Positions 8,976 to 17,317 are shown, numbered from the stretch's first letter. The stretch: DNA of 42,408 nucleotides from Planctomycetaceae bacterium (GCA_016794985.1 JAEUIQ010000109.1:1-42408); one strand, 5' to 3'. Notes: a model not told the origin generated them from the sequence alone. Numbers and translations: made by a program.

Positions 8976-9062
8976 ATGGGAACGAAGAAATCTGGAAAAG
9001 GTCGACGCAAGTTGGGTCAAAAGAAGCGAAAGATGCGATCGAAGATCCGCCATCGCAAGTAG
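8976..9062 (+). CDS. Very basic 28-residue protein, bS22/mS38-like
   Basis: A small gene of 28 codons plus TAG. It begins ATG GGA ACG AAG AAA, giving MGTKKSGKGRRKLGQ, and ends KKRKMRSKIRHRK. More than half the residues are Lys, Arg or His. A strong ribosome binding site GAGGGA (8967-8972) sits 3 bases before the ATG, which argues that it is translated. Composition and the KKRKMRSK-type core resemble the short basic ribosomal proteins of the AURKAIP1/COX24 (mS38, bacterial bS22) kind, which bind rRNA. This assignment is by resemblance only. Other nucleic-acid-binding roles are possible. It is monocistronic here, with the EamA transporter gene about 100 bases downstream. Confidence 0.7.
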   Translation: MGTKKSGKGRRKLGQKKRKMRSKIRHRK

Positions 9063-9163
9063 TGTCGGTTTTTGCCGCTCGCAGACTAATGATCTAGTGT
9101 GCCGCTGGGAAATCTGGCCGCCTTTTTCGGACTGGGTAGCCTTTTTGTAGTCAGGGTCTTTGA

Positions 9164-10045
9164 TTGACCGGGCGAATCCTCGTTCTATTGGCGGCGTTCT
9201 TGTGGAGCACGAGCGGCTTGTTTGCCAAAAGCCCGGCACTCGCGGAGATTCCGCAGGATGACCGGGCCGTTTGTCTGACCTTTTGGCGGGCGGTTTTTGC
9301 ATGCCTGATGGTCGTCTTCTTTATTCGCCGCTGGACGTTTGACTGGCGAATGCTACCGATGGCGGCGTGTTTCGCCATCATGACCTGGAGCTTCATCAGT
9401 GCTTTGGTCCACATCGAAGCGGCTCTCGCGATATGGTTGCAGTATGTTGCTCCCGCGTGGGTGGTGATTTTTTCTTGGTTGTTTTTTCGCGAGTCGCCCG
9501 ATGCCACCAGTCGACCCATGCTCGCATTCGCCGTGGTTGGCCTCGGCATTATCTTGGTAGCTCAATTTTTGGCGATAGAGCAGTTTTCTGCCTGGGGCAT
9601 TTCCGCAGCAATCATTTCCGGTGTTACTTTTGCCGGCGTCGTGATTTTTTTGCGGCGTTTGAAAGATTGCGATGCACTGCTCCTGGTTTTCGTGAATCAA
9701 GCCGTGACTGCGGGATTGTTGGCTCCGCTGGCGTTGACGGGTTACGTACCGCACGACATTCAATGGTTGTATTTGGCAGGATTCGGTGTTTTTCAAATGG
9801 GCCTACCCTACCTGCTGTTTGCGCTGGCGCTGCGAAAGATCAGTAGTCATGAAGCCAGCGGTCTGGGAATGCTCGAGCCAATCCTAGTGCCCGTCTGGGT
9901 GTACTTGGCGTGGGGAAGTCAGCCCGACTACCAACCACCGGATCTTGGCACCTTAGTGGGGGGGGGCTTGATTCTTGGCGGGTTGGTTTTGCAACTATCG
10001 CTTCATGCTCGCCGAAGTTGGTCCCAGACAAAAGTCGCCAAATAG
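9164..10045 (+). CDS. EamA-family (DMT superfamily) transporter
   Basis: Integral membrane protein of 293 residues with about ten hydrophobic helices in two homologous halves, as in EamA/RhaT-type exporters of metabolites or amino acids. The first half begins ILVLLAAFLWSTSGLFAKS and contains LVHIEAALAIWLQYVAPAWVVIFSWLF. The second contains LALRKISSHEASGLGMLEPILVPVWVYL, with the conserved Glu-Pro pattern. The start is TTG at 9164, preceded by AGGG about 8 bases upstream. The last 43 bases overlap the convergent HEASH gene. Substrate cannot be predicted. Confidence 0.85.
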   Translation: MTGRILVLLAAFLWSTSGLFAKSPALAEIPQDDRAVCLTFWRAVFACLMVVFFIRRWTFDWRMLPMAACFAIMTWSFISALVHIEAALAIWLQYVAPAWVVIFSWLFFRESPDATSRPMLAFAVVGLGIILVAQFLAIEQFSAWGISAAIISGVTFAGVVIFLRRLKDCDALLLVFVNQAVTAGLLAPLALTGYVPHDIQWLYLAGFGVFQMGLPYLLFALALRKISSHEASGLGMLEPILVPVWVYLAWGSQPDYQPPDLGTLVGGGLILGGLVLQLSLHARRSWSQTKVAK

Positions 10046-10857
10046 ACCGCGCCGGCCACAATGGTTGCCACAACCGCAGCCAACGACAAAAGTGTGATGA
10101 GCAACAACCATAATGGCTCAAAGATCGGAAACCAATCTGACAGAGAGATTCCGAATGCGGCGTGGACGACGTTAAGTGACAACCACAACCCAAGTAGAAT
10201 TGCCCCGCCCCGTAGTCCACCGTGATAATCGCTGCGGCTGGGTGCGGCGTGCAAGGTAATGCACAACACCAGGTACAAATAGAGCCAGAACTTTGGGCTG
10301 GTCGGTTGGAACGTTGTCAGAAAGGAATTCCAAGTCGCGGTGGCCGCGGTCCGCACGCCCTCCCACTCGAGCGATAGAGAAGATGCCTGGCTCGATGCAT
10401 TGGCGAACAAGGTTTCGACCACTTGTGGATACATGGCCCATGTCACTAACAACAGGACGGTGGCGCCACCGAACAAGGGAGCAATCCCGATAAAGAAGTT
10501 CCCCGCTTCCTGCCACCAGCTCCCGCGATGATAAGTGTGTCGAACATAGCCCAGGCGGCCTTCGTTGATGTCCGGGGCGAATAACGCGACGCTTTCAATT
10601 TCGTGGGCAAATAACCAACAGGCCACCACATGGCTGGCTTCATGGATCGGGGTTCCAATCCAGCCCGTCCACAAAGCGGCGTTCCATCCGAACCGTTGGA
10701 TCAATCGACGTTGTACCAAGACTTCAATGCCGTGAAACAACAATGCAAAAGCGCCCAGCGGTGCGAAGACCCACAGGAGTTGCGCGCCCAGCGATTGAGC
10801 GAATAACAGCAATCGCTCGGAAAACAGGTCGGCGAGAAGGAGAATCGGTGGCGTCAT
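10003..10857 (-). CDS. Multi-pass membrane protein with HEASH motif (M50-like)
   Basis: Membrane protein of 284 residues with several hydrophobic helices. Residues around 73-90 read GTPIHEASHVVACWLFAH, an HExxH zinc-binding motif inside a hydrophobic context, as in site-2-type (M50) membrane peptidases. A clear second M50 motif (NPDG-like) was not seen, so peptidase activity is uncertain. The start ATG is 2 bases after the devC-like stop (TGAgcATG), implying translational coupling with the exporter genes. Its 3' end overlaps the convergent EamA gene by 43 bases. It may process or assist the exporter, but that is inference from position. Confidence 0.6.
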   Translation of the reverse strand: MTPPILLLADLFSERLLLFAQSLGAQLLWVFAPLGAFALLFHGIEVLVQRRLIQRFGWNAALWTGWIGTPIHEASHVVACWLFAHEIESVALFAPDINEGRLGYVRHTYHRGSWWQEAGNFFIGIAPLFGGATVLLLVTWAMYPQVVETLFANASSQASSLSLEWEGVRTAATATWNSFLTTFQPTSPKFWLYLYLVLCITLHAAPSRSDYHGGLRGGAILLGLWLSLNVVHAAFGISLSDWFPIFEPLWLLLITLLSLAAVVATIVAGAVYLATFVWDQLRRA

Positions 10858-10859
10858 GC

Positions 10860-12026
10860 TCAGAATAAGTCAGCTGGTTGAACTTGCCAAAGCTTCTTCA
10901 GAGCAAACAAGCCTGAAAGCCCGCAGATGCCAAACGTCATCAGCAACACGCCAATGATTCGCCCGCCGCTCATCGACAAGTCGATACCCGCTGCGGCTCC
11001 TGTCACAAAATACAACACCCACGAAAGCGCCAACGCCGGTATGAAAGCGAAAACCGCTAAGTACGCGGCCTGCTTCATTACCACGCCACCCAAATAAACC
11101 GAGCTGTAACCCATGGCTCGTAAGGTCGCATACTCGGGTAATCGAGCAGTCACATCATTGGCCAACACCATATAGACGATCGCGGTGCCCACAATCGCAG
11201 CGATGCCAACTCCTAAAGTAAAAATAAAACCGATCGGTGTTTCCCCGACCCAGCGACGCAACTCGCGCTGCGTGACTTCCGATCGTTGCAAGATTTCCAC
11301 GGGTGCCGCGCCGCTCGTGTCACTTAGCCGAGCGCGGAGTCGATGAGCGAGTTCATCGGGGTCTAAACCATCCTCAATGCGCACCAATCCCAGACTGGTT
11401 TCTCGTTCACGGAAGTAAGGCGCCAACTTGGAGAATGTGTTCTCGGAAACGATCGCAGCTCCATTACAAGCCAAACCAGAACCCATGGAAAACAAACCGG
11501 AAACAGTCAACGATTGGTCTGAAACGACCACCGCACGACCAATGTCCAATGGCCCGAAACGTCGGCCATCGGCCGGACTAAAATCGGGATGACATTTGGA
11601 ATCGATCAATAAAGAACCAGGTGCGGACAACTTATCGAAATTGGCCGTGACTTGTGGATCGTTGAACGGGTTCTGAGCGACTTCGACTCCAAACAACAAG
11701 ACCCCGTGTGGTTGTCCGTCGCGATTTCGCCAACTCCCCATCGTGATTTGAACTTGCGAAACCGCCCGAACTCCCGCACATCCTGCGATTTCGTCCAATA
11801 CCCGACGATCGAATTTGTCGGTGTCCGCCAAATGCAAATAGTTTGGCGACCGGATCAGGAGGTCAAAGTCCAGTTTGTCAAAGATGTTGGTGGCCGTGTT
11901 TTGAACCGCTCCCAAGAACCCCAATTGCATAAAGATGAGAACAATCGCGACGCCGATGCCGGCCAGCGCCAAGGCGGTCTTGCGAGGTTGGCTGACAATG
12001 TTCTGCAGCGCCAGGTTTGTACGCAT
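10860..12026 (-). CDS. ABC transporter permease, DevC/MacB type
   Basis: Permease of 388 residues with the FtsX-type layout: one N-terminal helix (ALALAGIGVAIVLIFMQLGFLGAV), a large extracytoplasmic domain (about 45-250), and three C-terminal helices, including GFIFTLGVGIAAIVGTAIVYMVLANDV. PEYATLRAMGYSSVYL is the typical FtsX cytoplasmic loop. The N-terminal pattern is close to DevC of the DevBCA exporter. It lies 13 bases downstream of the membrane-fusion protein gene and is coupled to the HEASH gene. No ATP-binding subunit is encoded beside it, so an ATPase from elsewhere would be needed. Substrate unknown. Confidence 0.8.
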   Translation of the reverse strand: MRTNLALQNIVSQPRKTALALAGIGVAIVLIFMQLGFLGAVQNTATNIFDKLDFDLLIRSPNYLHLADTDKFDRRVLDEIAGCAGVRAVSQVQITMGSWRNRDGQPHGVLLFGVEVAQNPFNDPQVTANFDKLSAPGSLLIDSKCHPDFSPADGRRFGPLDIGRAVVVSDQSLTVSGLFSMGSGLACNGAAIVSENTFSKLAPYFRERETSLGLVRIEDGLDPDELAHRLRARLSDTSGAAPVEILQRSEVTQRELRRWVGETPIGFIFTLGVGIAAIVGTAIVYMVLANDVTARLPEYATLRAMGYSSVYLGGVVMKQAAYLAVFAFIPALALSWVLYFVTGAAAGIDLSMSGGRIIGVLLMTFGICGLSGLFALKKLWQVQPADLF

Positions 12027-12039
12027 CCGTTCCCTGCCA

Positions 12040-13191
12040 CTATTTTGTGGAAAAGATCACCGTGACTTGCAAGTTGATGAGCTTGGCTGCGACGGGGACA
12101 TCATTCTCGTTGAGCTCGATGCGAACACGGACCGATTCACGATCCACCAACGCCAACGGGTTGGGATTTGGCAGACTACTGTTGCCCACCACTGGCGTTA
12201 TTTCTACGACTCGACCGGTAAGCTCGCGCTCGAGGGCCAAACTTTGAAGCTTGACTTCATTGCCGACCGAAATCTGGGAGATCAAGCGATCGGGAACTTC
12301 GGCCACACAATCCATCTGCGACAAGTCGGCAACTTGCATGATTGGCGTCGGCAACGCCACGTCGCCCGCTTTGGCCAAGACTTGAACGACGACTCCGTCG
12401 AGCGGTGCAAGGATCCGGGCTTCACTCGCCAGGGCTTTCGCTGCACTCACTGCCAAATCAGCCGAAGTTTCTTGCTGTTGGAGCGCCGCCAGCGTTTTGT
12501 GTTGCTCGCTGGCTCGGGCAAGAGCGGAACGCGCCGCTTCCAGTTCGAGAGCGGCGGCTTCGCGGGCCGAAGCATGCTGCTTGTTGGCATAAGTGAGTTG
12601 AATCTCTGCCTCGGTAATCGCGAGTTTTTGCTCGTCGATCGCTGTGGTGGCCACGAATGCTTCGGTCTTCGGGTCTTTGGCCAGATTCTCCAAGCGAGCT
12701 AATTTCGCCTTGGCGGCCGCGAGTTTTCGTTCCGGGATTTCCAACAGGTCTCGAGTTTCTGCTTGCCGAAGTTGCAATTCCGCCAGCGACACGGCCAGTT
12801 GGGCTGCTTCCACTTGCCCTTGTGCCATCGCAACTTTTTGAGCGAGTTCATGTTTCGCTTCGCTCGCCTGCGCGGCGGCTAACGCGGCTTGGCGTTGCAA
12901 GTTTTCGTACAAGGGAAACGTGGCCAGTTCCGTTTCGTTCTTGCGAATGGTTTGACCTTGAGTCACGGCAATCGACTCGACCACCTGGTTCGGCGGACCA
13001 AACACATTAACCAGACCTGATCGAGGAACTAATGTCCCCTGAGCAATCACCTGAATCGGCTCTTGGTCGCGAATCGAATCCGTGTCGGACACGGCCTTGC
13101 CGACCGGCGCGGCAAATTCTCGGACCAACCAGCCCAACAGAAAACCGCCGCCCAGTGTGCCGCAGACCAATAGAAGCTTGAGAGCTTTCAT
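12040..13191 (-). CDS. HlyD/DevB-type periplasmic adaptor
   Basis: Membrane-fusion protein of 383 residues. It has an N-terminal anchor (MKALKLLLVCGTLGGGFLLGWLV), a biotinyl-lipoyl half (QVVESIAVTQGQTIRKNETELATF), a long Ala/Glu/Lys-rich coiled-coil hairpin (about 90-230), the second lipoyl half (ARILAPLDGVVVQVLAKAGD) and a beta-barrel (MDCVAEVPDRLISQISVGNEV). This is the HlyD/DevB architecture that links an inner-membrane pump to an outer-membrane channel. The frame is open upstream to 13365, but ATG 13191 starts the membrane anchor and is preferred; its ribosome binding site is weak. It precedes devC by 13 bases. Confidence 0.85.
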   Translation of the reverse strand: MKALKLLLVCGTLGGGFLLGWLVREFAAPVGKAVSDTDSIRDQEPIQVIAQGTLVPRSGLVNVFGPPNQVVESIAVTQGQTIRKNETELATFPLYENLQRQAALAAAQASEAKHELAQKVAMAQGQVEAAQLAVSLAELQLRQAETRDLLEIPERKLAAAKAKLARLENLAKDPKTEAFVATTAIDEQKLAITEAEIQLTYANKQHASAREAAALELEAARSALARASEQHKTLAALQQQETSADLAVSAAKALASEARILAPLDGVVVQVLAKAGDVALPTPIMQVADLSQMDCVAEVPDRLISQISVGNEVKLQSLALERELTGRVVEITPVVGNSSLPNPNPLALVDRESVRVRIELNENDVPVAAKLINLQVTVIFSTK

Positions 13192-13487
13192 GTCGAAAGT
13201 CGGAATTCCAGGGCTGAGAGGGAGGTTGCGTCTGGACCGTCGAAAATGGGCTTGCGCGCTGTGCTTCGCGGAGCAACCAACCCGAACGAGTATGGAGTGG
13301 GCGGAGTCTCTCGCGCTCACGCTTCGGGTTGGGATTTTCGACAATCCTTCGCTGGGATGGTCCAAGACACCATGTTAATCGGCAGTGCCGCAAATCAACA
13401 CGATGCAAGCTCGAACTTTGCGACCATTGCCGGTTGAAGTAATCCGACTGAAAATTCCATCTGCGTAGAAATCTTGCCCCGCCACTC
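13192..13487. other. Intergenic region upstream of the exporter operon
   Basis: No credible gene. The operon promoter should lie here, but no element was recognised. The gene-free stretch continues to the DUF1559 gene and holds the element at 13488-13697, a palindrome at 13885-13897 and the 24-bp array at 14296. Confidence 0.4.
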
Positions 13488-13697
13488 CGACGCTGCGAAG
13501 CATTTTTTCTGGCGAAGACAGGCCCGCAGGGCAACGCAGTGAAGCATTCTTTCTGGAGAAAACAGGCCCGAATGGGCCGAAACAACCCTAGCCGGTCGGC
13601 GCAAGCCACCGGTTAGAGTGCCCCCTCATCCGAAAAAGGCCCGAATGGGCCGACACAAGTGCTGAACGTGAGCACAAAAAAATGCGTCACAGCGTTG
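13488..13697 (-). repeat. Dispersed palindromic element, copy A
   Basis: Inverted copy of the intergenic element family. Left ends are CGACGCTGCGAAGCATT (13488) and a second CAACGCAGTGAAGCATT (13532). The right end is ATGCGTCACAGCGTTG (to 13697), the reverse complement of the consensus left end. Between them are GGCCC...GGGCC hairpins and AACCGGT hairpin arms as in the other copies. The 9-mer CCCGCAGGG precedes the second left end (13523-13531) and follows the right end (13698-13706). It lies between divergent genes. Confidence 0.75.
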
Positions 13698-14295
13698 CCC
13701 GCAGGGGCTGGAGAAATCCTCGCGTTTGAGCGAACGCCACGCCTTCGACTGCCATCTCATCCAACAATCGCCTGAAATGCCGACAGGATCGCTGGACGTA
13801 CAGAATTAAGAATGCGTCATCCAGGAACGCGGGACCGTGTTGCCACCTCCTCCTTGACGCGAACCAACCGGTCGATATCTTAATGAGACTGAGTCTCGAT
13901 TGCATCAGTGATCGAGGCTTGCCGGGTCGGCGGTCCGACCGAGCGACCAGCAAACTTCCATTCGTATCGGAATTTGCAGTTTTCTACTGTCCTGCATCTC
14001 AGCCAGCCACGCCACTTCCGGCCCAGCCAGCGATCGCAAGCAACGACTAGTAGCCCAGCCCAGTTCTGCAACCAAGGCCCAGTGTCGTGGACCGTTTCTT
14101 CGGTCCATTTTTTTGGTCAGCTAGATCGGACAGGTGACCCAAGGTCCAACGATCCGCTTGCCTCGGTTGTGTTATTGGTTTTTTCAAAACAATGGGTACC
14201 TATCCGGTCCCGCACCTGAAGAAAATAGGAAGTGGCAACATGCAGTTCGTAAACAAGACTTCTAGAAGTGTCCCCCGACCCCCAAAAAACCACGT
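13698..14295. other. Gene-free stretch before the 24-bp array
   Basis: About 600 bases with no convincing gene. The 88-codon minus frame (13687-13953) contains the palindrome at 13885 and resembles no known family. Nothing else was recognised. Confidence 0.4.
13885..13897. promoter_or_regulatory. GAGACTGAGTCTC palindrome, possible Fur-type box
   Basis: A perfect 6-1-6 dyad, GAGACT-G-AGTCTC, sits in a T/A-flanked context (TTAAT before it). Its form resembles iron-regulator (Fur-family) sites, but no iron gene adjoins it. It may be a relic or may serve an unrecognised small transcript. Confidence 0.25.
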
Positions 14296-14610
14296 GGGGA
14301 CAGGCATCGCGAACCGCGTGGGGACAGACACCGCGAACCGCTTGGGGACAGACACCGCGAACCGCTTGGGGACAGGCCCCGCAAACCACGTGGGGACAGA
14401 CACCGCGAACCGCTTGGGGACAGGCACCGCAAACCGCATGGGGACAGACCCCGCGAACCGCTTGGGGACAGACATCGCAAACCACGTGGGGACAGACCCC
14501 GCGAACCGCGTGGGGACAGGCACCGCAAACCGAATGGGGACAGGCACCGCGAACCGCTTGGGGACAGGCCCCGCGAACCGCTTGGGGACAGAAACAAACC
14601 GCTTGGGGAC
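14296..14610. repeat. 24-bp tandem array GGGGACAGRCMCCGCGAACCGCTT
   Basis: GGGGACAG recurs every 24 bases from 14296 to 14584, then once more after 21 bases (14605): 14 copies. The units differ at a few positions (CGT/CTT/CAT before GGGG, AGACACC/AGGCACC/AGGCCCC). Because all spacings are multiples of three, the plus frame stays open through it as an Asn-Arg-Leu-Gly-Thr-Gly-Thr-Ala-type octapeptide repeat, and minus frames stay open too. The array ends 13 bases before the probable start of the DUF1559 gene. Confidence 0.9.
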
Positions 14611-14617
14611 AGGCTCC

Positions 14618-15631
14618 GTGATTTGCAGTTCCTTGCGACGCGGCGGGTTTACCCTAGTGGAACTCTTGGTGGTGATCGCCATCATCGGCGTCTTGATGGG
14701 CTTATTGATGCCGGCCGTGCAAATGGCGCGGGAAGCCGCACGTCGCACAAGCTGTCAAAACAACCTGCGACAATTAGGTTTGGCGCTGCACAATTACGAA
14801 TCGGCCAAGCAAGTCTTTCCGCCTTCGACTCGGATTGACGGTGCTGCCGCCAATCAACCTTGGTCGGCCCAGTCATTCCTGTTGCCCTATTTTGAGGGTG
14901 GCAACGTCTACGATCGCATTGACTTCAAGATCGGCTATCACACCGCCGGCAACAAATCATTGTTTCCACCCAACGGCATCGCCGCGCTGCGAATTGCCAT
15001 GCTGATGTGCCCCAGCGAAGTGAACGACCGTTCGCGAATCGATACCGCGACGGGATTGCCCAACCATTACCCACTCAATTACGCCATGAATGTTGGCCAA
15101 TACTTGGTGTATAACCCAGTAACAAAAGCGGATGGCGGCGGGATGTTTTTTCCCAATGCCAAGCTGCGACCAGCAAACGTGTCGGATGGCCTGAGCCAGA
15201 CCTTTGCATTTGGCGAAGTCAAAGCCTTCACGCCACGCTTCCATGATGCCAACCTGCCGGTGGTGGCTCCAACCAATCCGGTTGACGTCGCCGGGCAAGT
15301 GAGTGGCGGCGCGTGGTCCACCGAGAATGGACACACCGAGTGGGTTTGCGGTCGCGCCATCCACACGGGTTTTACGACCACCTTCACGCCCAACACGATG
15401 GTTCTACGAACGGTTAGCGACGTTACCTACGACTTCGATGTGTCAACCAGTCGCGAAGGACGCAACGCAACCGATGCCACGTACGCAATTATCACTGCCC
15501 GCAGCTTCCATTCCGGGCTGGCGAATTTCCTCTTGATGGATGGTTCGGTCCGTAGCATGGACGACGAAGTCGATCCGTTCGTCTATCGGGCACTCGGCTC
15601 ACGAGCCGGACGCGAAGTGATCGCGGAATAG
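14618..15631 (+). CDS. DUF1559 family pseudopilin-like protein
   Basis: Planctomycete DUF1559 protein. It has a type IV prepilin-like N terminus, LRRGG/FTLVELLVVIAIIGVLMGLLMPAV with cleavage expected before the Phe, then the DUF1559 domain. The domain starts MAREAARRTSCQNNLRQLGLALHNYES and ends with the characteristic H-X9-DG motif (FHSGLANFLLMDGSV). A GTG at 14618 gives a 10-residue leader and 337 residues, the normal family size, and is chosen here. The frame is also open to 14192, through the 24-bp array, which would give a 479-residue protein with an octapeptide-repeat leader; this is unlikely for a prepilin. The role in the cell envelope is unknown. Translation start is the main uncertainty. 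Confidence 0.85.
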   Translation: MICSSLRRGGFTLVELLVVIAIIGVLMGLLMPAVQMAREAARRTSCQNNLRQLGLALHNYESAKQVFPPSTRIDGAAANQPWSAQSFLLPYFEGGNVYDRIDFKIGYHTAGNKSLFPPNGIAALRIAMLMCPSEVNDRSRIDTATGLPNHYPLNYAMNVGQYLVYNPVTKADGGGMFFPNAKLRPANVSDGLSQTFAFGEVKAFTPRFHDANLPVVAPTNPVDVAGQVSGGAWSTENGHTEWVCGRAIHTGFTTTFTPNTMVLRTVSDVTYDFDVSTSREGRNATDATYAIITARSFHSGLANFLLMDGSVRSMDDEVDPFVYRALGSRAGREVIAE

Positions 15632-15637
15632 AGCGAA

Positions 15638-15841
15638 CTACCGAACCCGATCAGAAACGATTGGAGTTTGATGCCAACGGACGGACATGGAGTTGATGGG
15701 CGACCCAGCGGAACGGTGAGGATGGAATCGTTCCACGTGCCTACGCTGCAAGTGCTTGATCCGCGGATTGTCAGCCAAACTTTGGCTCGGCCAAGTCATC
15801 AAAATCAACCCGATGGCCAAAATGATGGTACCGAATTTCAT
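15638..15841 (-). CDS. Small secreted protein of unknown function
   Basis: A 67-residue frame beginning MKFGTIILAIGLILMTWPSQS-LADNP, a good Sec signal peptide with cleavage expected after SLA. The mature part is only about 43 residues and rich in Arg and His. A strong ribosome binding site, AGAGGAA, lies about 5 bases before the ATG. Its stop is 7 bases from the convergent DUF1559 stop. No family was recognised. The combination of signal peptide and ribosome binding site makes chance unlikely. Confidence 0.55.
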   Translation of the reverse strand: MKFGTIILAIGLILMTWPSQSLADNPRIKHLQRRHVERFHPHRSAGSPINSMSVRWHQTPIVSDRVR

Positions 15842-15953
15842 CGTTATTCCTCTGAAGTTGTCCGCCCACGACGCCCTAATGACCTAACATGCCTACGTTC
15901 TACGTTACTCGCAACCGTCGAGAAACTCAATCAAACGTTGCAAATTGGAAACG

Positions 15954-16035
15954 TGGGAACTGGGAACTGGGAACTGGGGAATGCGGAATGGGGAATGGGG
16001 AATGGGAAATGGGGAGTAGGGAATGGGAAATGGTG
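15954..16035. repeat. Heptanucleotide GGGAATG/GGGAACT repeat
   Basis: About eleven imperfect 7-base units, first GGGAACT then GGGAATG with small variants. This is simple-sequence DNA, 74 bases before the next gene. Confidence 0.85.
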
Positions 16036-16108
16036 AGCGTCAGCGTACTCGATTCCCGGAGCTAGCTCGGGTAGGATCGACTCCCGACGAAACGAAGGGA
16101 ACGCGTTC

Positions 16109-16753
16109 ATGTCGCAACGACCGAGACGGCATCTATTTCAAAGTGAGGAATCTCTCGCGTCCTCGTCGAATCCATCGACGAGGCTTTTGCCCAATCGAAT
16201 CGAGATTCGTGTTCGGCACTTGAACCAGCTATTCAACTCGTTGGACCCTTCGCCATTCTACGAACAAGATCTCGACCCCGATGCAGAGGAGTTCATTGTT
16301 GGCTGGGCTCGTGAGTTGCCACGCAAGGCACCATTTGAAATCGTGCTCCACCTCAGCGAAAAACGAACGGATGATTTGACCCATTCCGAGGTTGAAGAGA
16401 AAATCGGGCAGGCGATTTCAAAGTACTTCGACCATCGTTCACATCAAGAAGGGCGTCGTTTGGCGGAGCTTTTGCGAATTGGCCGCATCAGCTTCTTGAT
16501 CGGCGTCATGTTTTTGGTGGGTTGTTTCTCAATCGCAAACCTGATCACGCTGTGGGCGAGAAATTGGGTGCCTTCGCCTTGGGGGTCGATCTTGCGCGAA
16601 AGTTTCATCATCATCGGCTGGGTGGCGATGTGGCGCCCGTTAGAAATCTTTCTTTACGACTGGTGGCCCATCGCCGGCTCCCGCACCCTTTACTCCCGCC
16701 TTTCCAACGCCAATTTTAAACTAATCGAATCAATGCAAACGCAAGCCGATTGA
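16109..16753 (+). CDS. Conserved membrane protein of unknown function
   Basis: Protein of 214 residues. Residues about 30-110 form a soluble conserved part (RVRHLNQLFNSLDPSPFYEQDLDPDAEEFIVGWARELP, then IVLHLSEKR). Two hydrophobic segments follow (about 131-150 ISFLIGVMFLVGCFSIANLI and about 167-188 SFIIIGWVAMWRPLEIFLYDWW). The soluble segment belongs to a bacterial family of unknown function that is recalled here from general knowledge, not searched. ATG 16109 follows GAAGGGA by about 9 bases. No partner gene is evident. Confidence 0.75.
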   Translation: MSQRPRRHLFQSEESLASSSNPSTRLLPNRIEIRVRHLNQLFNSLDPSPFYEQDLDPDAEEFIVGWARELPRKAPFEIVLHLSEKRTDDLTHSEVEEKIGQAISKYFDHRSHQEGRRLAELLRIGRISFLIGVMFLVGCFSIANLITLWARNWVPSPWGSILRESFIIIGWVAMWRPLEIFLYDWWPIAGSRTLYSRLSNANFKLIESMQTQAD

Positions 16754-16787
16754 ATCGCAAAAGACAGAAACGTTCAATTCTCAAATC

Positions 16788-17317
16788 TCAAATCTCGCCG
16801 GCTTCGCGCCGTTCTCCTTGAATTTTTGCTTTTAACTTTGCTTCAAACTCTACTTTCCAGCGGCGTAATTCGGCGATCATACGTTGTTGGCTTTGTTTGC
16901 GTGCGTAATCGGAGCGGGATTGGTCCGTCAAGTATTTCGGGCCAGGAATTTCGCTGTTTTGTAGACTACTCGTCCAACCATTGCGTTGCCGGGAGATGGA
17001 CTCGACGGCCGATTGGGCCTTGTCAATCCGATCCGTTGCCGATTGAAATCTTTGCGTCTTTCGCATCACCGCTAACATACTGCGAACTTCGCCAGCAGAA
17101 CTTTGGCATAACAGAGGAAAATGATTAGTTCTTTCGTCGTACCTCGTTCGAATCCTTCCGCGTTGTTGTTGGAAACCGATAGTGCCTCGCGTTGGATTTG
17201 ATCCGCCAAATCGCCCGTACCACGAAACATCGAGTCGTCGGTCCAATCAATCATGATCGCCCCTAAATCCGCCGCCGCATTCCAGACTGGCAAATCTTCA
17301 AATCGCCCGCACTTCAA
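16788..17317 (-). pseudogene. Four-helix-bundle (23S IVS-like) protein, frameshifted
   Basis: The N-terminal frame (17072-17317) reads FEDLPVWNAAADLGAIMIDWTDD...LADQIQREALSVSNNNAEGFERGTTKELIIFLCYAK, the family pattern of four-helix-bundle proteins (23S rRNA intervening-sequence proteins). The expected continuation SAGEVRSMLAVM appears in the neighbouring frame (16788-17246). One base seems to be missing near 17098: GCCAAAGTTCTGCTGG would restore the frame if it read GCCAAAGGTTCTGCTGG. The joined product would be longer than the usual 115-125 residues, with a charged tail ending RREAGEI. It may be an inactivated gene, a sequencing error or, less likely, a recoded gene. Start codon TTG is assumed. 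Confidence 0.7.

Noticed and set aside
8607..9302. 231-residue minus ORF
   Set aside because: Overlaps the basic small gene and the EamA start on the other strand; no family signal.
13687..13953. 88-residue minus ORF
   Set aside because: Contains the palindrome and part of element copy A; no recognisable family.
14296..14610. CRISPR-like array
   Set aside because: 24-bp units are contiguous with no spacers.
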